Positions 44,192 to 53,099 of a stretch of 64,000 nt of DNA are shown here, piece by piece. Within the stretch, counting starts at the first letter, position 1; each line of letters starts with the position of its first letter. The DNA is from an uncultured Candidatus Melainabacteria bacterium (GTDB taxonomy: Bacteria > Cyanobacteriota > Vampirovibrionia > Gastranaerophilales > Gastranaerophilaceae): NCBI GenBank assembly GCA_934754425.1, contig CAKVIN010000010.1:20553-84552 (forward strand), read 5' to 3'. A program made the position numbers and the translations under genes. The notes below the pieces were generated by a model. It was not told the DNA's origin. It did not search any database and worked only from the letters and a program-made list of their open reading frames with translations.

Positions 44192-45016
44192 TTAATGAAT
44201 CATATAAGTTGCATTGTTGCCAAGAACTTTGTCTTTAAGGCGTTTAAAACCTTTTCCATAAATATATTTCATCTGTTCAACTAGATTTTCTTCTACGTCT
44301 ATCAAATACATGTCATGAACAATAAATTCTTTGATTATAAAAACAATACCTTTATTTTTTGTCCAAATTATATTTGTATCAGAAATATCATTTTTTAACG
44401 AAGAAATTTTTCCAATGATACCTTCACTATCATCTGCAGCAATTATAATCATTCTACCGCCGAGTGAAAGTTCGATATCTCTTGCAAAAGCGTGCTCAAA
44501 CACCAGCCCGAATCTGGAAGTAAAATTATCATATCCTACAATTCTAATTTCTACATTCCTATTGTAAGCATTCAAAAGTTCTTTTTCAAAAATTTTATAA
44601 TCCTGAGACCATATTTCCATATATATTTCACGTTTTGCATTTTGAATAACTTCAATAATTTTATCTTGAATATTTTTAATTCCATTAACAGTTATAATTG
44701 GCTCATTATAATTATCTTTTACTTCCGGAAGATGTTTATCAAGATAATTAACAGTAGAATTCATCTTTTTTAAATAGGCTGATGTCAATTGTTTTGGTTT
44801 TATTGGAGTATAAGTTACAGGTTTTGTATTTGCAGACACAACAATATTTTTTTCTTCTAACACTTTTAATGTATCATAAGTTCTGGATTGAGGAATATTT
44901 GTAAGCTTTGCTACCTCATATCCAGTTGCCGGAAAATTTTTCAATAAAGCAATATAAACTTTTGCTTCATAAGTATTAAAGCCAATTTCTTTTAATTTTT
45001 CGACTAAATCTGCCAT
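44192..45016 (-). CDS. TrmB-family transcriptional regulator
   Basis: The 274-residue protein has a winged-helix N-terminus (LKEIGFNTYEAKVYIALL...IPQSRTYDTLKVLEEKNIV, about 5-65), a short coiled coil and a C-terminal TrmB domain of phospholipase D-like fold (about 110-274). TrmB proteins sense sugars or other small molecules and are commoner in archaea. The start at 45016 (MADLVEK) follows ACAGGTGTG. It lies downstream of the HD-GYP gene. Confidence 0.88.
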   Translation of the reverse strand: MADLVEKLKEIGFNTYEAKVYIALLKNFPATGYEVAKLTNIPQSRTYDTLKVLEEKNIVVSANTKPVTYTPIKPKQLTSAYLKKMNSTVNYLDKHLPEVKDNYNEPIITVNGIKNIQDKIIEVIQNAKREIYMEIWSQDYKIFEKELLNAYNRNVEIRIVGYDNFTSRFGLVFEHAFARDIELSLGGRMIIIAADDSEGIIGKISSLKNDISDTNIIWTKNKGIVFIIKEFIVHDMYLIDVEENLVEQMKYIYGKGFKRLKDKVLGNNATYMIH

Positions 45017-45049
45017 TAAACACACCTGTTCTACATTGTAAAATTAAAA

Positions 45050-46048
45050 TTATACAACCATATCATTAAAACTTCTAGAATCATCATAATTAAACATATG
45101 TATAAATGTATAAAGCATTTTTGCAGAAAACTTTTTTGTACCAACTTCTAACATTGTTCTCAAAGCTTCTTTGTTATTTGTTACAAGATTATGCGTCCTA
45201 TTAAATGCTAAATTATCATAATAATTAGTAACATTAATTATCTGACTGTATTCTGAAATATAATCACTTGATAAACCTTGCGGATATCCGGAACCATCAT
45301 TATTCTCGTGATGTTCTAAAGCCACTTTTGCAATTTCTTCTGACAAACCGAATTCATCTTTTATCATTTTATACCCAAGTATCGGATGATTCTTTACTTC
45401 TTCTTCACTCATTGTGAGTAATGCCTGTGAGCCCGGAAGATTTATTTTAATCTTTCCTATATCATGCAATAGCCCTGACAATATTACTTGGTCAACTGAA
45501 ACAGTCGGATATTCAAGCTTTTTGGCTATCAAACCAGACATAGTCGCAACATTGAGCGGATGACAAAGTTCATACTCTCCTAAAAACCTTATTCTGGAAC
45601 CTTTTCCGGATTTACCGATTTTTTTATAAACTTCGTTTTTTAATATCCCAACAAGAGTATTTAATTTGAATAACGCTTCTTCATAATATCCTTGCAATAA
45701 TAAATCCAAAATTCTCTTATAAAAATACTTAATCCTGACTTGTGTTTCTGTTTTCACATAAGCATCTTTATTAATAACCGTTTCAAAATCCGTAGAATCA
45801 ATTGATTCGTATGTAAAATTCAACAATTGAGTAGCCGCAGGAGTACCTTCTACTTGTTTAGTATTTTTTTCATTATCATCATTATTATTAAACTCTTCAG
45901 TATAAATTTTTATATGATTTTTTAACATTATCAACTTGCCAGGAGTTAATACTTCTCCTGCTTCCAAAATCTTGTTTTTAGATTCCGTATACAAATCGAA
46001 TGGTAAAACTTTATAACTACTTAATTCTTTTGTTGTAACAATTCTCAT
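45050..46048 (-). CDS. HD-GYP-type phosphodiesterase
   Basis: The 332-residue protein has an N-terminal domain (about 1-55, DLYTESKNKILEAGEVLTPGKL) and a C-terminal HD-GYP domain with LLHDIGKI near 195, HPILGYKMI near 222 and HHENNDGSGYP near 248. HD-GYP enzymes hydrolyse cyclic di-GMP. The start at 46048 is chosen because an extended -10 TGCTATAAT ends 7 bases before it; a further 24 codons upstream are open but lack a ribosome binding site. Confidence 0.88.
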   Translation of the reverse strand: MRIVTTKELSSYKVLPFDLYTESKNKILEAGEVLTPGKLIMLKNHIKIYTEEFNNNDDNEKNTKQVEGTPAATQLLNFTYESIDSTDFETVINKDAYVKTETQVRIKYFYKRILDLLLQGYYEEALFKLNTLVGILKNEVYKKIGKSGKGSRIRFLGEYELCHPLNVATMSGLIAKKLEYPTVSVDQVILSGLLHDIGKIKINLPGSQALLTMSEEEVKNHPILGYKMIKDEFGLSEEIAKVALEHHENNDGSGYPQGLSSDYISEYSQIINVTNYYDNLAFNRTHNLVTNNKEALRTMLEVGTKKFSAKMLYTFIHMFNYDDSRSFNDMVV

Positions 46049-46055
46049 ATTTAGG

Positions 46056-46064
46056 ATTATAGCA
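46056..46064 (-). promoter_or_regulatory. Extended -10 element placed for a leaderless HD-GYP transcript
   Basis: On the minus strand TGC and TATAAT (46056-46061) are followed by seven bases and the ATG at 46048. No Shine-Dalgarno fits in that gap. Confidence 0.5.
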
Positions 46065-46104
46065 CTTTTTTTATTATTTTCATACTGTATATGTTTTATT
46101 TTTA

Positions 46105-47151
46105 TTAAACCATATTCCAAGCATTTTTAGGACAAACAGCCTGACATATTCCGCACCCGATACATTTATCATCCCGTACAGAATATTTTTTCGTTTCTTC
46201 TTCTATAGCAGATTGAGGACAATTTTTTAAACACAAATCACAACCTACACACAAATCTCTATCCCAAATAGGTTTGCGCAACCTTGCATCACCAGTTTGA
46301 GCTAATGCATAAATTTCTCCATTATCATCAACCAAATCGCCAAAAAGTCCTTCTTTAAACCACTCTTGCTGTTTAAACTCTTTAACACTAATCTTTTTTT
46401 CTTTTAATTCCTTCGGTAAAGGTACAATTTTTGTCCATTCTGAAAAATCTAAAAGTTTCTTTTTTAACTTTGGTTCTCCTATTTCTTGCAAAAATTCCTT
46501 CATGCCGGATTTAAGAAAATCTTTATCACATTTATCAAGCTCTACTTGTTCTACGCATTTTGCAAGACCTTCAACCTTGCCTCTTACATAAACCGTTCCG
46601 CCAACCATACCAACACAAGAACGGTTACCTAAAACAGATGGCAAATCTTCACAATCATAACCACAAATAACAGCAATACCACCACCCATAAATTCAAAAC
46701 TAAAAGAGCCTGTATTTTTTAACACCCAAAATTGAGGAGGTTCAAATTTGGGATCATGCTTCATCAACGCTCCGGAGCGAGTTCCAACACGACCCGCAAC
46801 ATATATTTTTCCACCGGCTGCGCAATGTGCTGCAGTATCTCCACCATCACCTTTAACAACAATTTCCGCACCGGAATTTAACCAGCCTATATCAGCAGGA
46901 GCAGAGCCCTCTACAACAATTTTTGTTCCGTCCATACCCATTGCACCGACACGTTGTCCGGGGTTAGTAATATTAAAGGTCAATTTTTTTCCACTTTTTG
47001 ACCAGCTTGAACCTCCAATATCATGTTGTCCGCAAGCTTCTATTTCAAATTCTGTATGTCCGTTTTCAATTTTCTTCTCTATTGTCTGAAGAAGTTCTTG
47101 AGTTGACATTCTTATATTATTTTTGAGCGTTTTTATTTTACATATTGCCAT
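46105..47151 (-). CDS. Archaeal-type glutamate synthase GXGXG subunit with C-terminal ferredoxin domain
   Basis: The 348-residue protein has the GXGXG beta-helix domain (about 35-205) with GQRVGAMGMDGTKI, GDGGDTAAHCAAGGKIYVAGRVG and MVGGTVYVRGKV. A C-terminal two-cluster ferredoxin follows (about 295-345, CVGCDLCLKNCP and CIGCGICQAVCP). It pairs with the FMN and amidotransferase subunits encoded at 47980-50702 to make glutamate from glutamine and 2-oxoglutarate. The operon is split here by the HepT/MntA cassette. AAAAAGGAAAT precedes the ATG. Confidence 0.9.
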   Translation of the reverse strand: MAICKIKTLKNNIRMSTQELLQTIEKKIENGHTEFEIEACGQHDIGGSSWSKSGKKLTFNITNPGQRVGAMGMDGTKIVVEGSAPADIGWLNSGAEIVVKGDGGDTAAHCAAGGKIYVAGRVGTRSGALMKHDPKFEPPQFWVLKNTGSFSFEFMGGGIAVICGYDCEDLPSVLGNRSCVGMVGGTVYVRGKVEGLAKCVEQVELDKCDKDFLKSGMKEFLQEIGEPKLKKKLLDFSEWTKIVPLPKELKEKKISVKEFKQQEWFKEGLFGDLVDDNGEIYALAQTGDARLRKPIWDRDLCVGCDLCLKNCPQSAIEEETKKYSVRDDKCIGCGICQAVCPKNAWNMV

Positions 47152-47170
47152 GGTATTTCCTTTTTGAAAT

Positions 47171-47206
47171 AAGTCGTTAAGTCACAAGGTCGTTAAGTTC
47201 GTTTTA
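47171..47206. repeat. GTCGTTAAG 9-mer array next to the HepT/MntA insertion
   Basis: GTCGTTAAG-type 9-mers and a GTTCGTTTTAA flank lie in the 91-bp gap between the MntA-like gene and the GXGXG subunit gene. The same 9-mer arrays occur at 2221-2368. Confidence 0.7.
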
Positions 47207-47242
47207 AATTTTTAGTGAAGTGAATTTATTAAACTTATTTAC

Positions 47243-47536
47243 TTATATTTTATACAAATCCTTTTCTATTATTTTCTTAAATTCTGCTTTTAAATTATTC
47301 AAATCTACAATATCAATTTTATACGGTATCGTTGATTCTTCAAATTGCGCTTTTAATTGCAACATTTTTTCTATTGGTATTTTATCAGAACTTTTAAGTG
47401 CCACATCTACATCCGAATATTCTAAAGCTTTTCCTTGCGTTCTTGAACCAAAAAAATAAATTTCTACATCAGGAATTAATGCCAATATTTTATCCCTTAT
47501 GAAGTTTACGTATTTTAGTTCTAAGTCTAATTCCAT
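47243..47536 (-). CDS. MntA-like minimal nucleotidyltransferase, antitoxin of pair 2
   Basis: The 97-residue protein has GSx10DxD as FGSRTQGKALEYSDVDVA near residue 30. It overlaps the HEPN stop codon by 1 bp (TAATG). It is similar to pair 1 and less so to pair 3. It would AMPylate the HepT partner. Confidence 0.92.
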   Translation of the reverse strand: MELDLELKYVNFIRDKILALIPDVEIYFFGSRTQGKALEYSDVDVALKSSDKIPIEKMLQLKAQFEESTIPYKIDIVDLNNLKAEFKKIIEKDLYKI

Positions 47537-47946
47537 TAGTCAAACTCCTTTAATCGAGTTATCATAAAAGAAATTTCTTTACTAAAATCCGGAATTATAC
47601 TAAGAACTTGAAGTGCAATTTCTTCATCATAAGTATGAGAAGTCATATTTCTCATTTCTCTAAATACAGTCCATTTTTCAAGATTAGAGCTTAACAAATT
47701 TAACTGAGATGCGGTTCTAATCATTTCATTAAAAGACATTTGATTAACTTCTTCCAACACAAAAGCACGCTCTATAAAATACTTGCGTAAAGTTTTTAAT
47801 GCTATTGAATACGCAAATTCAAAACGCTGTATAACAGAATCTCGAACAGCTTCATCGTCAGATTCCTTTTCATATCTTAACAACATTTCTTTTAATTTTT
47901 TCTCAGCATTTTCTAATGCCGATATATTCAATGTTCCTTGTTGCAT
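47536..47946 (-). CDS. HepT-like HEPN protein, toxin partner of pair 2
   Basis: The 136-residue protein has the Rx4HxY motif as RNMTSHTY near residue 98 and VIQRFEFAYSIALK near 40. It begins 33 bp after the FMN glutamate synthase gene with its own AGAAAGG ribosome binding site. With its partner it separates two subunits of one enzyme. Confidence 0.9.
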   Translation of the reverse strand: MQQGTLNISALENAEKKLKEMLLRYEKESDDEAVRDSVIQRFEFAYSIALKTLRKYFIERAFVLEEVNQMSFNEMIRTASQLNLLSSNLEKWTVFREMRNMTSHTYDEEIALQVLSIIPDFSKEISFMITRLKEFD

Positions 47947-47979
47947 TTTTACCTTTCTGATTTTTATTAGAATAAAAGC

Positions 47980-49608
47980 TTAACAACTATACTGAATATC
48001 TAATCTATTCGATATATGTTTATCTACCGTAATAAGAGCATCTGAACGACCTATTGGAAGCGTTGAACATCCAACCGGAGCCATTAGTTTTTTGAGTTCT
48101 ATATCCGTTGCTAAAATGTAATTAACTAAATTTTGTGCAACTTTATCAACATCAAGCCTTTTTACAAGACATTCTTTTTGAGCAGCAATCCCAGCCGGAC
48201 AAAGTCCTGTATTACAAGCATTACATCTTCCGGTATCACTTCCGACACAACCGGCTATTTCCATAAGCATTCTACCGGTAAATACCCCATTTGCTCCCAA
48301 ACAAATAAGTTTAAACGCATCCGCAGCAAAACTTCCCGTTTGTCCTAAACCACCGCCGGCAAACAAAGGAATTTCGCCTTGACGTCCTTGGTGAACTGCT
48401 GCAAGATAACAATCTCTTAATTTTGATGTAATCGGATGTCCTGTATGGTTTAAAGATATTTCATGAGCTGCACCCGTTCCGGCAGCCAAACCATCTAAGA
48501 AGAATCCACCAACGATATTATACGGATCACGCAACAAATTATTGTAAACAGAAACACTTGTTACAGAAGCTGCAACCTTAATCGCAACCGGAACTTTAAA
48601 ATTAAACGCCGCATTCATAGACAAAAACATCTTCTGAACGCTTTCCTCTATTGAATATAAACCTTGGTGCGTAGGTGGAGAAAGCAAATCAGCTTTTGGC
48701 ACACCTCTTATTTCTTGTACATATTTTGCAACTTTACTAGCAAGTAACAATCCGCCATCCCCTGGTTTTGCACCTTGACCGATTTTAATAAGTATACCGG
48801 CAGGATCTTCTGTCATTTCTGGCAATGATTTAATAATTCTATTCCACCCAAAATGCCCTGATGCTATTTGTAAAATCATATATTTTACATATCTTGATTT
48901 TAAAAGCTTGGTCGGAATTCCGCCTTCTCCGGTACACATACGGATTGGAATTCCCATAACTTCATTCAAATAAGCAGTCGCTATTGCCATTGCTTCCCAC
49001 ATTCTCCAAGAAACAGCACCAATAGACATGTCACCAAAAATTATCGGATAAATCCAACGGTTAGGAGGAAGTTGTGTTGTTTCAACAATCTTTCCATCTT
49101 TTACATCAAAATTAAGTTTATCGGCTTTCAAAACCCTGCCAAACGGAGTCTTTAATTCAAATGTATGTCTTTGTGCATCCAAAGAAGGGTCTGTCATTTG
49201 AGATATTCTACCGATTTTGATTTTGTCCAAAGTGCGGCCTTCCGTGTTCAAATTTGAACGTCCACCTTTTTTGAAAGAATCAGCCTTATTTGCTCTATAA
49301 GCAACTGAATACTTATCATCCTTATTTCTAATAAGTTTTATTGCGCCATTCGGACAAACATTTGCACACATTCCACAACCACGACAATAATTTTCTAAAG
49401 AAACATTTTGCTTAATAACAAGAACTTTTTCTGTCTTATTTTTTTCTATAATAGAATTCGTTTTTTTTCTTAATTCTACTGCCGGTGAAATTGCATTAAA
49501 AGAACACACAGCAGTACATTTACCGCATTGAATACATTTACTTTCATCATACTCAACTATCCAAGGTAAATCACTTTTATGTAACTCATTTATCTTTACT
49601 GCTGCCAT
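47980..49608 (-). CDS. Archaeal-type glutamate synthase FMN subunit with N-terminal ferredoxin domain
   Basis: The 542-residue protein has an N-terminal two-cluster ferredoxin (CIQCGKCTAVCSF near 25, CRGCGMCANVCPN near 74) and a GltS FMN domain (about 140-520) with IKIGQGAKPGDGG near 267, GLAAGTGAAHEISLNHTG near 373 and CNTGLCPAGIAAQ near 478. The [3Fe-4S] ligand Cys are in GRCNACNTGLCP. It overlaps the amidotransferase gene by 13 bp. Confidence 0.93.
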   Translation of the reverse strand: MAAVKINELHKSDLPWIVEYDESKCIQCGKCTAVCSFNAISPAVELRKKTNSIIEKNKTEKVLVIKQNVSLENYCRGCGMCANVCPNGAIKLIRNKDDKYSVAYRANKADSFKKGGRSNLNTEGRTLDKIKIGRISQMTDPSLDAQRHTFELKTPFGRVLKADKLNFDVKDGKIVETTQLPPNRWIYPIIFGDMSIGAVSWRMWEAMAIATAYLNEVMGIPIRMCTGEGGIPTKLLKSRYVKYMILQIASGHFGWNRIIKSLPEMTEDPAGILIKIGQGAKPGDGGLLLASKVAKYVQEIRGVPKADLLSPPTHQGLYSIEESVQKMFLSMNAAFNFKVPVAIKVAASVTSVSVYNNLLRDPYNIVGGFFLDGLAAGTGAAHEISLNHTGHPITSKLRDCYLAAVHQGRQGEIPLFAGGGLGQTGSFAADAFKLICLGANGVFTGRMLMEIAGCVGSDTGRCNACNTGLCPAGIAAQKECLVKRLDVDKVAQNLVNYILATDIELKKLMAPVGCSTLPIGRSDALITVDKHISNRLDIQYSC

Positions 49609-50702
49609 CTTTCCACCGTTAAATCATTTTTTACTATTATTGTTTCATGTTCATTTGGATAAATATCATCCTCAATATTTCTATCAGGCATCAAATCATT
49701 AATACCGACAACTTCAGAAGTCATTATAACAGTATCTTCATTTTTGCCAATTACAACAGGTCGTAATTTTTTAGAATCACATACACAAAGCATTTCTTTA
49801 TCAGGTGTTACCGCTAAAAGTGTATTAGGACCATTGATTTCTAAATGCGCCAATGATGCTTTTATCCTCAACAGAATTTCCTTATCCGGACGTTTAATAA
49901 TCTCGTCATATCCAAGTGGTGTAATTGTATGTTTAAAATATTGTATAGGCCATTTTAAAATCTTATGCAGATAATGTAATGTATATAATAAACATTGTGA
50001 ATCTGATTCAAACCCCATATACCCTTTATAAAGCCCTTTTTGATAAGATTTATTCTTCTCATAAAAAGTATTTTCGCCATTAACAAGTCCTGTATAGCCT
50101 TCTATAAAAAATGGATGAGCAGCGTATCTAACAATATCATAGTTAGTATTCTGCCTACATTGTGCAGTAATTATACTGGAAGTTAAATCTTTATTACCTT
50201 CCCATAAATTAAAATAAGTACCGATATCACGAGGACTGCCAATTTCTTTAAGCGTCAACGTATCCGGCCAAAATGAATATATAAAGCCGGAATTTGATTC
50301 TTCTAAAGCTTTTCTCAATCTAATAGAAGTATCAATAAGGAGCTCTTCTTTTTCTTCCTTTGTTGCATGTTTGTAACTTTTCGGATATTGCAAAACCTCA
50401 AAAATATAATTAGGCATTGCTTCTATTTTCAAGCCTTTTTGGTTATTAATATCCGGTGACCATTGCATTACACGAGAAAAACCGATTTCTCGCAAGATAT
50501 CTTCTGCAAGACGAGTACCTTCTACAGTTGCAGCCATTGATAAAAGCGGAAGTTCTTTATAATTTTCAAACAATCCGCCCATATCCTGCATAACAAAAGC
50601 AAATCCGGAATCATCATGTCCTTCTTGCTGGCTTCTCATCAATTTTAAAGCAATTGACGGATGTAATTTCTTTTTCGATTTTATTGCACCTATTCTACAC
50701 AT
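49596..50702 (-). CDS. Archaeal-type glutamate synthase glutaminase (class II amidotransferase) subunit
   Basis: The 368-residue protein begins MCRIGAIKSKKKLHPSIAL, with the catalytic Cys at residue 2 as in class II glutamine amidotransferases. Asn, Gly and Asp residues of the fold (GLVNGEN near 193, GFESDSQCLL near 214) are seen. A longer frame starts 36 bp upstream, but Cys2 and the promoter fix the start at 50702. It is the first gene of the three-subunit operon. Confidence 0.9.
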   Translation of the reverse strand: MCRIGAIKSKKKLHPSIALKLMRSQQEGHDDSGFAFVMQDMGGLFENYKELPLLSMAATVEGTRLAEDILREIGFSRVMQWSPDINNQKGLKIEAMPNYIFEVLQYPKSYKHATKEEKEELLIDTSIRLRKALEESNSGFIYSFWPDTLTLKEIGSPRDIGTYFNLWEGNKDLTSSIITAQCRQNTNYDIVRYAAHPFFIEGYTGLVNGENTFYEKNKSYQKGLYKGYMGFESDSQCLLYTLHYLHKILKWPIQYFKHTITPLGYDEIIKRPDKEILLRIKASLAHLEINGPNTLLAVTPDKEMLCVCDSKKLRPVVIGKNEDTVIMTSEVVGINDLMPDRNIEDDIYPNEHETIIVKNDLTVERWQQ

Positions 50703-50709
50703 ACGATTG

Positions 50710-50738
50710 ATTTTACCGCTTTTTTTCCCAACCGTCAA
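50710..50738 (-). promoter_or_regulatory. Strong promoter giving a leaderless glutamate synthase mRNA
   Basis: TTGACG (50733-50738), a 17-bp spacer and TAAAAT (50710-50715) are followed by seven bases and the ATG. Transcription should start at the A of the start codon. Confidence 0.7.
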
Positions 50739-50791
50739 GATAAATGCTTATTATTTATTTATGCTAAAATTAAAAAATAGGAGATTATAAA

Positions 50792-51451
50792 GTGAGAGAA
50801 AATATTTTAAGAGAAACTGCAGCCACACATGTCTATTTGAATTATACAAGATTTGGTACAAAACAAGTTCATAAATTAAAATTATATTTTATTGATAGAG
50901 AGTATGCTTATTTTGCATCTAAAAAACTACAAGAAGATTTTGTGCCATTAAACAAAGGAACTCCTGCAGAAATATTAGTCTACACGGTTGATGGTTTCTA
51001 TAAAACAAATGTTTATATAAATAGTACACAACAAGATACGAATGAAATATTATTTGAGGTAAGCATTCCAAAGACTTGGGAGTTTACTCAAAGAAGAAAC
51101 GGCTCCAGATGTAATATTAGTATGGAAGTAAATATAAAATACAATGATGATTTTGAGATTAATGCAATCACAAATGATATCGCTCTTGATGGTGTTTCCT
51201 TTTATTTAAAGGATAAAATAAATGTAATTTATGAAAAATTACCGGCAATCATTACAGTAAAACTTCCATCCAGTTGCTGGATAAAAAATCCTTCTTGCAA
51301 AATTTATACAGAAACACAATTTGTACGCAAACGTATTGAAGAAGATGATAAAGAGCATTATCAACAATATCTTTACGCATATCAATTCATGAAACTTTCG
51401 CCAGAAGAAAAAGCTTCATTAAAAGAATTATTATTACAAAGACCACACTAA
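50792..51451 (+). CDS. PilZ-domain protein, paralogue 1
   Basis: The 219-residue protein has an N-terminal beta domain (about 1-95, YcgR-N-like) and a PilZ domain (about 97-215). The PilZ RxxxR motif is seen as RRNGSR near 104 and the D-x-S-x-x-G block as NDIALDGVSFY near 128, with Ala in place of Ser. PilZ proteins bind cyclic di-GMP. It starts at GTG behind TAGGAG. The next gene has the same layout. Confidence 0.85.
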   Translation: MRENILRETAATHVYLNYTRFGTKQVHKLKLYFIDREYAYFASKKLQEDFVPLNKGTPAEILVYTVDGFYKTNVYINSTQQDTNEILFEVSIPKTWEFTQRRNGSRCNISMEVNIKYNDDFEINAITNDIALDGVSFYLKDKINVIYEKLPAIITVKLPSSCWIKNPSCKIYTETQFVRKRIEEDDKEHYQQYLYAYQFMKLSPEEKASLKELLLQRPH

Positions 51452-51525
51452 ATAAATACAAGTTTTTATTGTTATTTGACAGCAAATGTTGTATTATACA
51501 ATAAGATAAATTAGAGAGGAATAGC

Positions 51526-52167
51526 ATGAATACAAATATTTTTAGGAACACAGACATAACAAAAATATATTTATTTTACGTTGATGGTGGCATAAAAGTT
51601 AAAACAGAAGTGAAAATGCGTTTTATGGACCAAAAAGACGGTTATTTTTCAGCAACACTTCCTCCTAATTTCAAGAAACCTAAAAGAAAGATTTCTGCCG
51701 AGTTGAAAGTTTATACATCAGACGGAATTTATCAATCAAGTGTTACTCTAATAGATACAACTACGTCAATAAATGATGTTTTATACCAAATTTCATTCCC
51801 TAAAAAATGGGAATTAATTCAACTCCGTTCCGGCACAAGAAAACATGTTGAGCTACCTTTTAAAATTCAATACCAAGATGGTTATTCATTAGAAGGCACT
51901 ACTCACGATTTAGCTATTGGTGGCATTTCATTTATAAATAACCTTCAAATGTCTAGTATCTATAAAAAAATACCGGCAACAATAACACTGGAATTCCCAC
52001 AGAACTTAATAATTAATTTCCCAGATAGAAAATTAGAAACTGAAGTAATGTTTGTTCGTGAAAACAAATATGACAATTTTGATAACAAATTGTATAGCTA
52101 CAGATTCAAGTCTTTATCTCAGGATGCCATTGACATTATAAAAGCATTCTTAATAAAATTAGACTAA
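51526..52167 (+). CDS. PilZ-domain protein, paralogue 2
   Basis: The 213-residue protein parallels the gene before it. The PilZ motifs read LRSGTRKH near 101 and HDLAIGGISF near 126. AGAGGAATAGC precedes the ATG, and TATTATACAAT lies in the 74-bp gap, so it may have its own promoter. With the HD-GYP enzyme at 45050 it points to cyclic di-GMP signalling. Confidence 0.85.
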   Translation: MNTNIFRNTDITKIYLFYVDGGIKVKTEVKMRFMDQKDGYFSATLPPNFKKPKRKISAELKVYTSDGIYQSSVTLIDTTTSINDVLYQISFPKKWELIQLRSGTRKHVELPFKIQYQDGYSLEGTTHDLAIGGISFINNLQMSSIYKKIPATITLEFPQNLIINFPDRKLETEVMFVRENKYDNFDNKLYSYRFKSLSQDAIDIIKAFLIKLD

Positions 52168-52229
52168 GATTTGACTTTATAAAATTTAAGACTAATAATA
52201 TTATATACATTTAAGACGAAGGTATTTTG

Positions 52230-52478
52230 ATGAAATTAATAAACAGACTCAAAGTTTTTGAACAAAAGTACATATTTTTGAGATGGGCAACAGGAGCAGA
52301 GTACGGAAAACTTGTATATGTTGGCGAAGATTTTGTAGAGTTTAATATCATTGACGTTGATACTATGGAATATCGTGAAACAACAATAATCAATGCTTCG
52401 CTCGTATTGGAAGCTATTTTTGGCGGACCGGATATTTCCAGAATTGTTGCAGAAATTTCTTCACTAATGTCTGATTAA
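52230..52478 (+). CDS. Small conserved-looking protein of unknown function
   Basis: The 82-residue protein has a basic start MKLINRLKVFEQKYIFLRW, a beta-rich middle (AEYGKLVYVGEDFVEFNIID) and an acidic C-terminal helix with GGPDISRIVAEISS. I cannot name the family. GAAGG lies 8 bases before the ATG. A possible but weak ACTTTATA site is at 52174. It ends just before the large repeat array. Confidence 0.7.
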   Translation: MKLINRLKVFEQKYIFLRWATGAEYGKLVYVGEDFVEFNIIDVDTMEYRETTIINASLVLEAIFGGPDISRIVAEISSLMSD

Positions 52479-52486
52479 GTAGCTTT

Positions 52487-53052
52487 TACCAAGGAGCCGA
52501 CCCAATGTCTACGTGCATTGAGATAAACATTAAGTCTGTAATACCACTTCGAGGCGGAGTTGGTAGTTTTTTAAACAATCTTGTAATTTTTACCAAGGAG
52601 CCGACAATATGGCTACGTGCGTTGGGATAAGCATTGAGCCTGTAATACCACTTCGAGGCGGAGTTGGTAGTTTTTCAAAACCATCTTGTAATTTTTACCA
52701 AGAAGCCGACCAAATGTCTACGTGCGTAGCATAAATGGATTGTAAATTAGTAATACCACCATTGAGGCGGAGCCGGTAGTTTTTAAAACCATCTTGTAAT
52801 TTTTACCAAGGAGCCGACAATATATCTACGTGCGTTGGGATAAGCATTGAGGCTGTAATACCACTTCGAGGCGGAGTTGGTAGTTTTTCAAAACCATCTT
52901 GTAATTTTTACCAAGGAGCCGACCCAATGTCTACGTGCGTAGCATAAATGGATTGTAAATTAGTAATACCACCATTGAGTCGGAGCCGGTAGTTTTTAAA
53001 ACCATCTTGTAATTTTTACCAAGAAGCCGACAATATATCTACGTGCGTAGCA
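52487..53052. repeat. Array of five full and one partial 104-108 bp structured repeats
   Basis: GCCGAC cores start at 52496, 52600, 52705, 52813, 52918 and 53026. Each unit has TTTACCAAGGAGCCGAC, then CTACGTGCGT(AG), a variable segment, TAATACCAC, a CTTCG-AGG-CGGAG hairpin, GTTGGTAG and CTTGTAATTTTTACC. Two subtypes, GGGATAAGCATTGAG and AGCATAAATGGATTG, alternate in the middle copies. TACCAA at one end and TTGGTA at the other form an inverted pair. The 620 bp between the genes at 52478 and 53100 contain nothing else. Confidence 0.93.
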
Positions 53053-53099
53053 CCCGTATGGGTAATTTTTTATTTTCTCTTTTGAATAAAAATAATTAT

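Noticed and set aside
52174..52181. ACTTTATA upstream of the 82-residue gene
   Set aside because: The hexamer at the required spacing is ATAAAA, lacking the conserved G; too weak to count.
52487..53052. CRISPR array
   Set aside because: The repeated part makes up nearly the whole 104-108 bp period, there are no unique 30-40 bp spacers, and no cas gene is nearby.
53043..53099. N-terminal extension of the MCE protein into the repeat array
   Set aside because: It would place charged residues before the membrane anchor, starts within a noncoding repeat and has no ribosome binding site.
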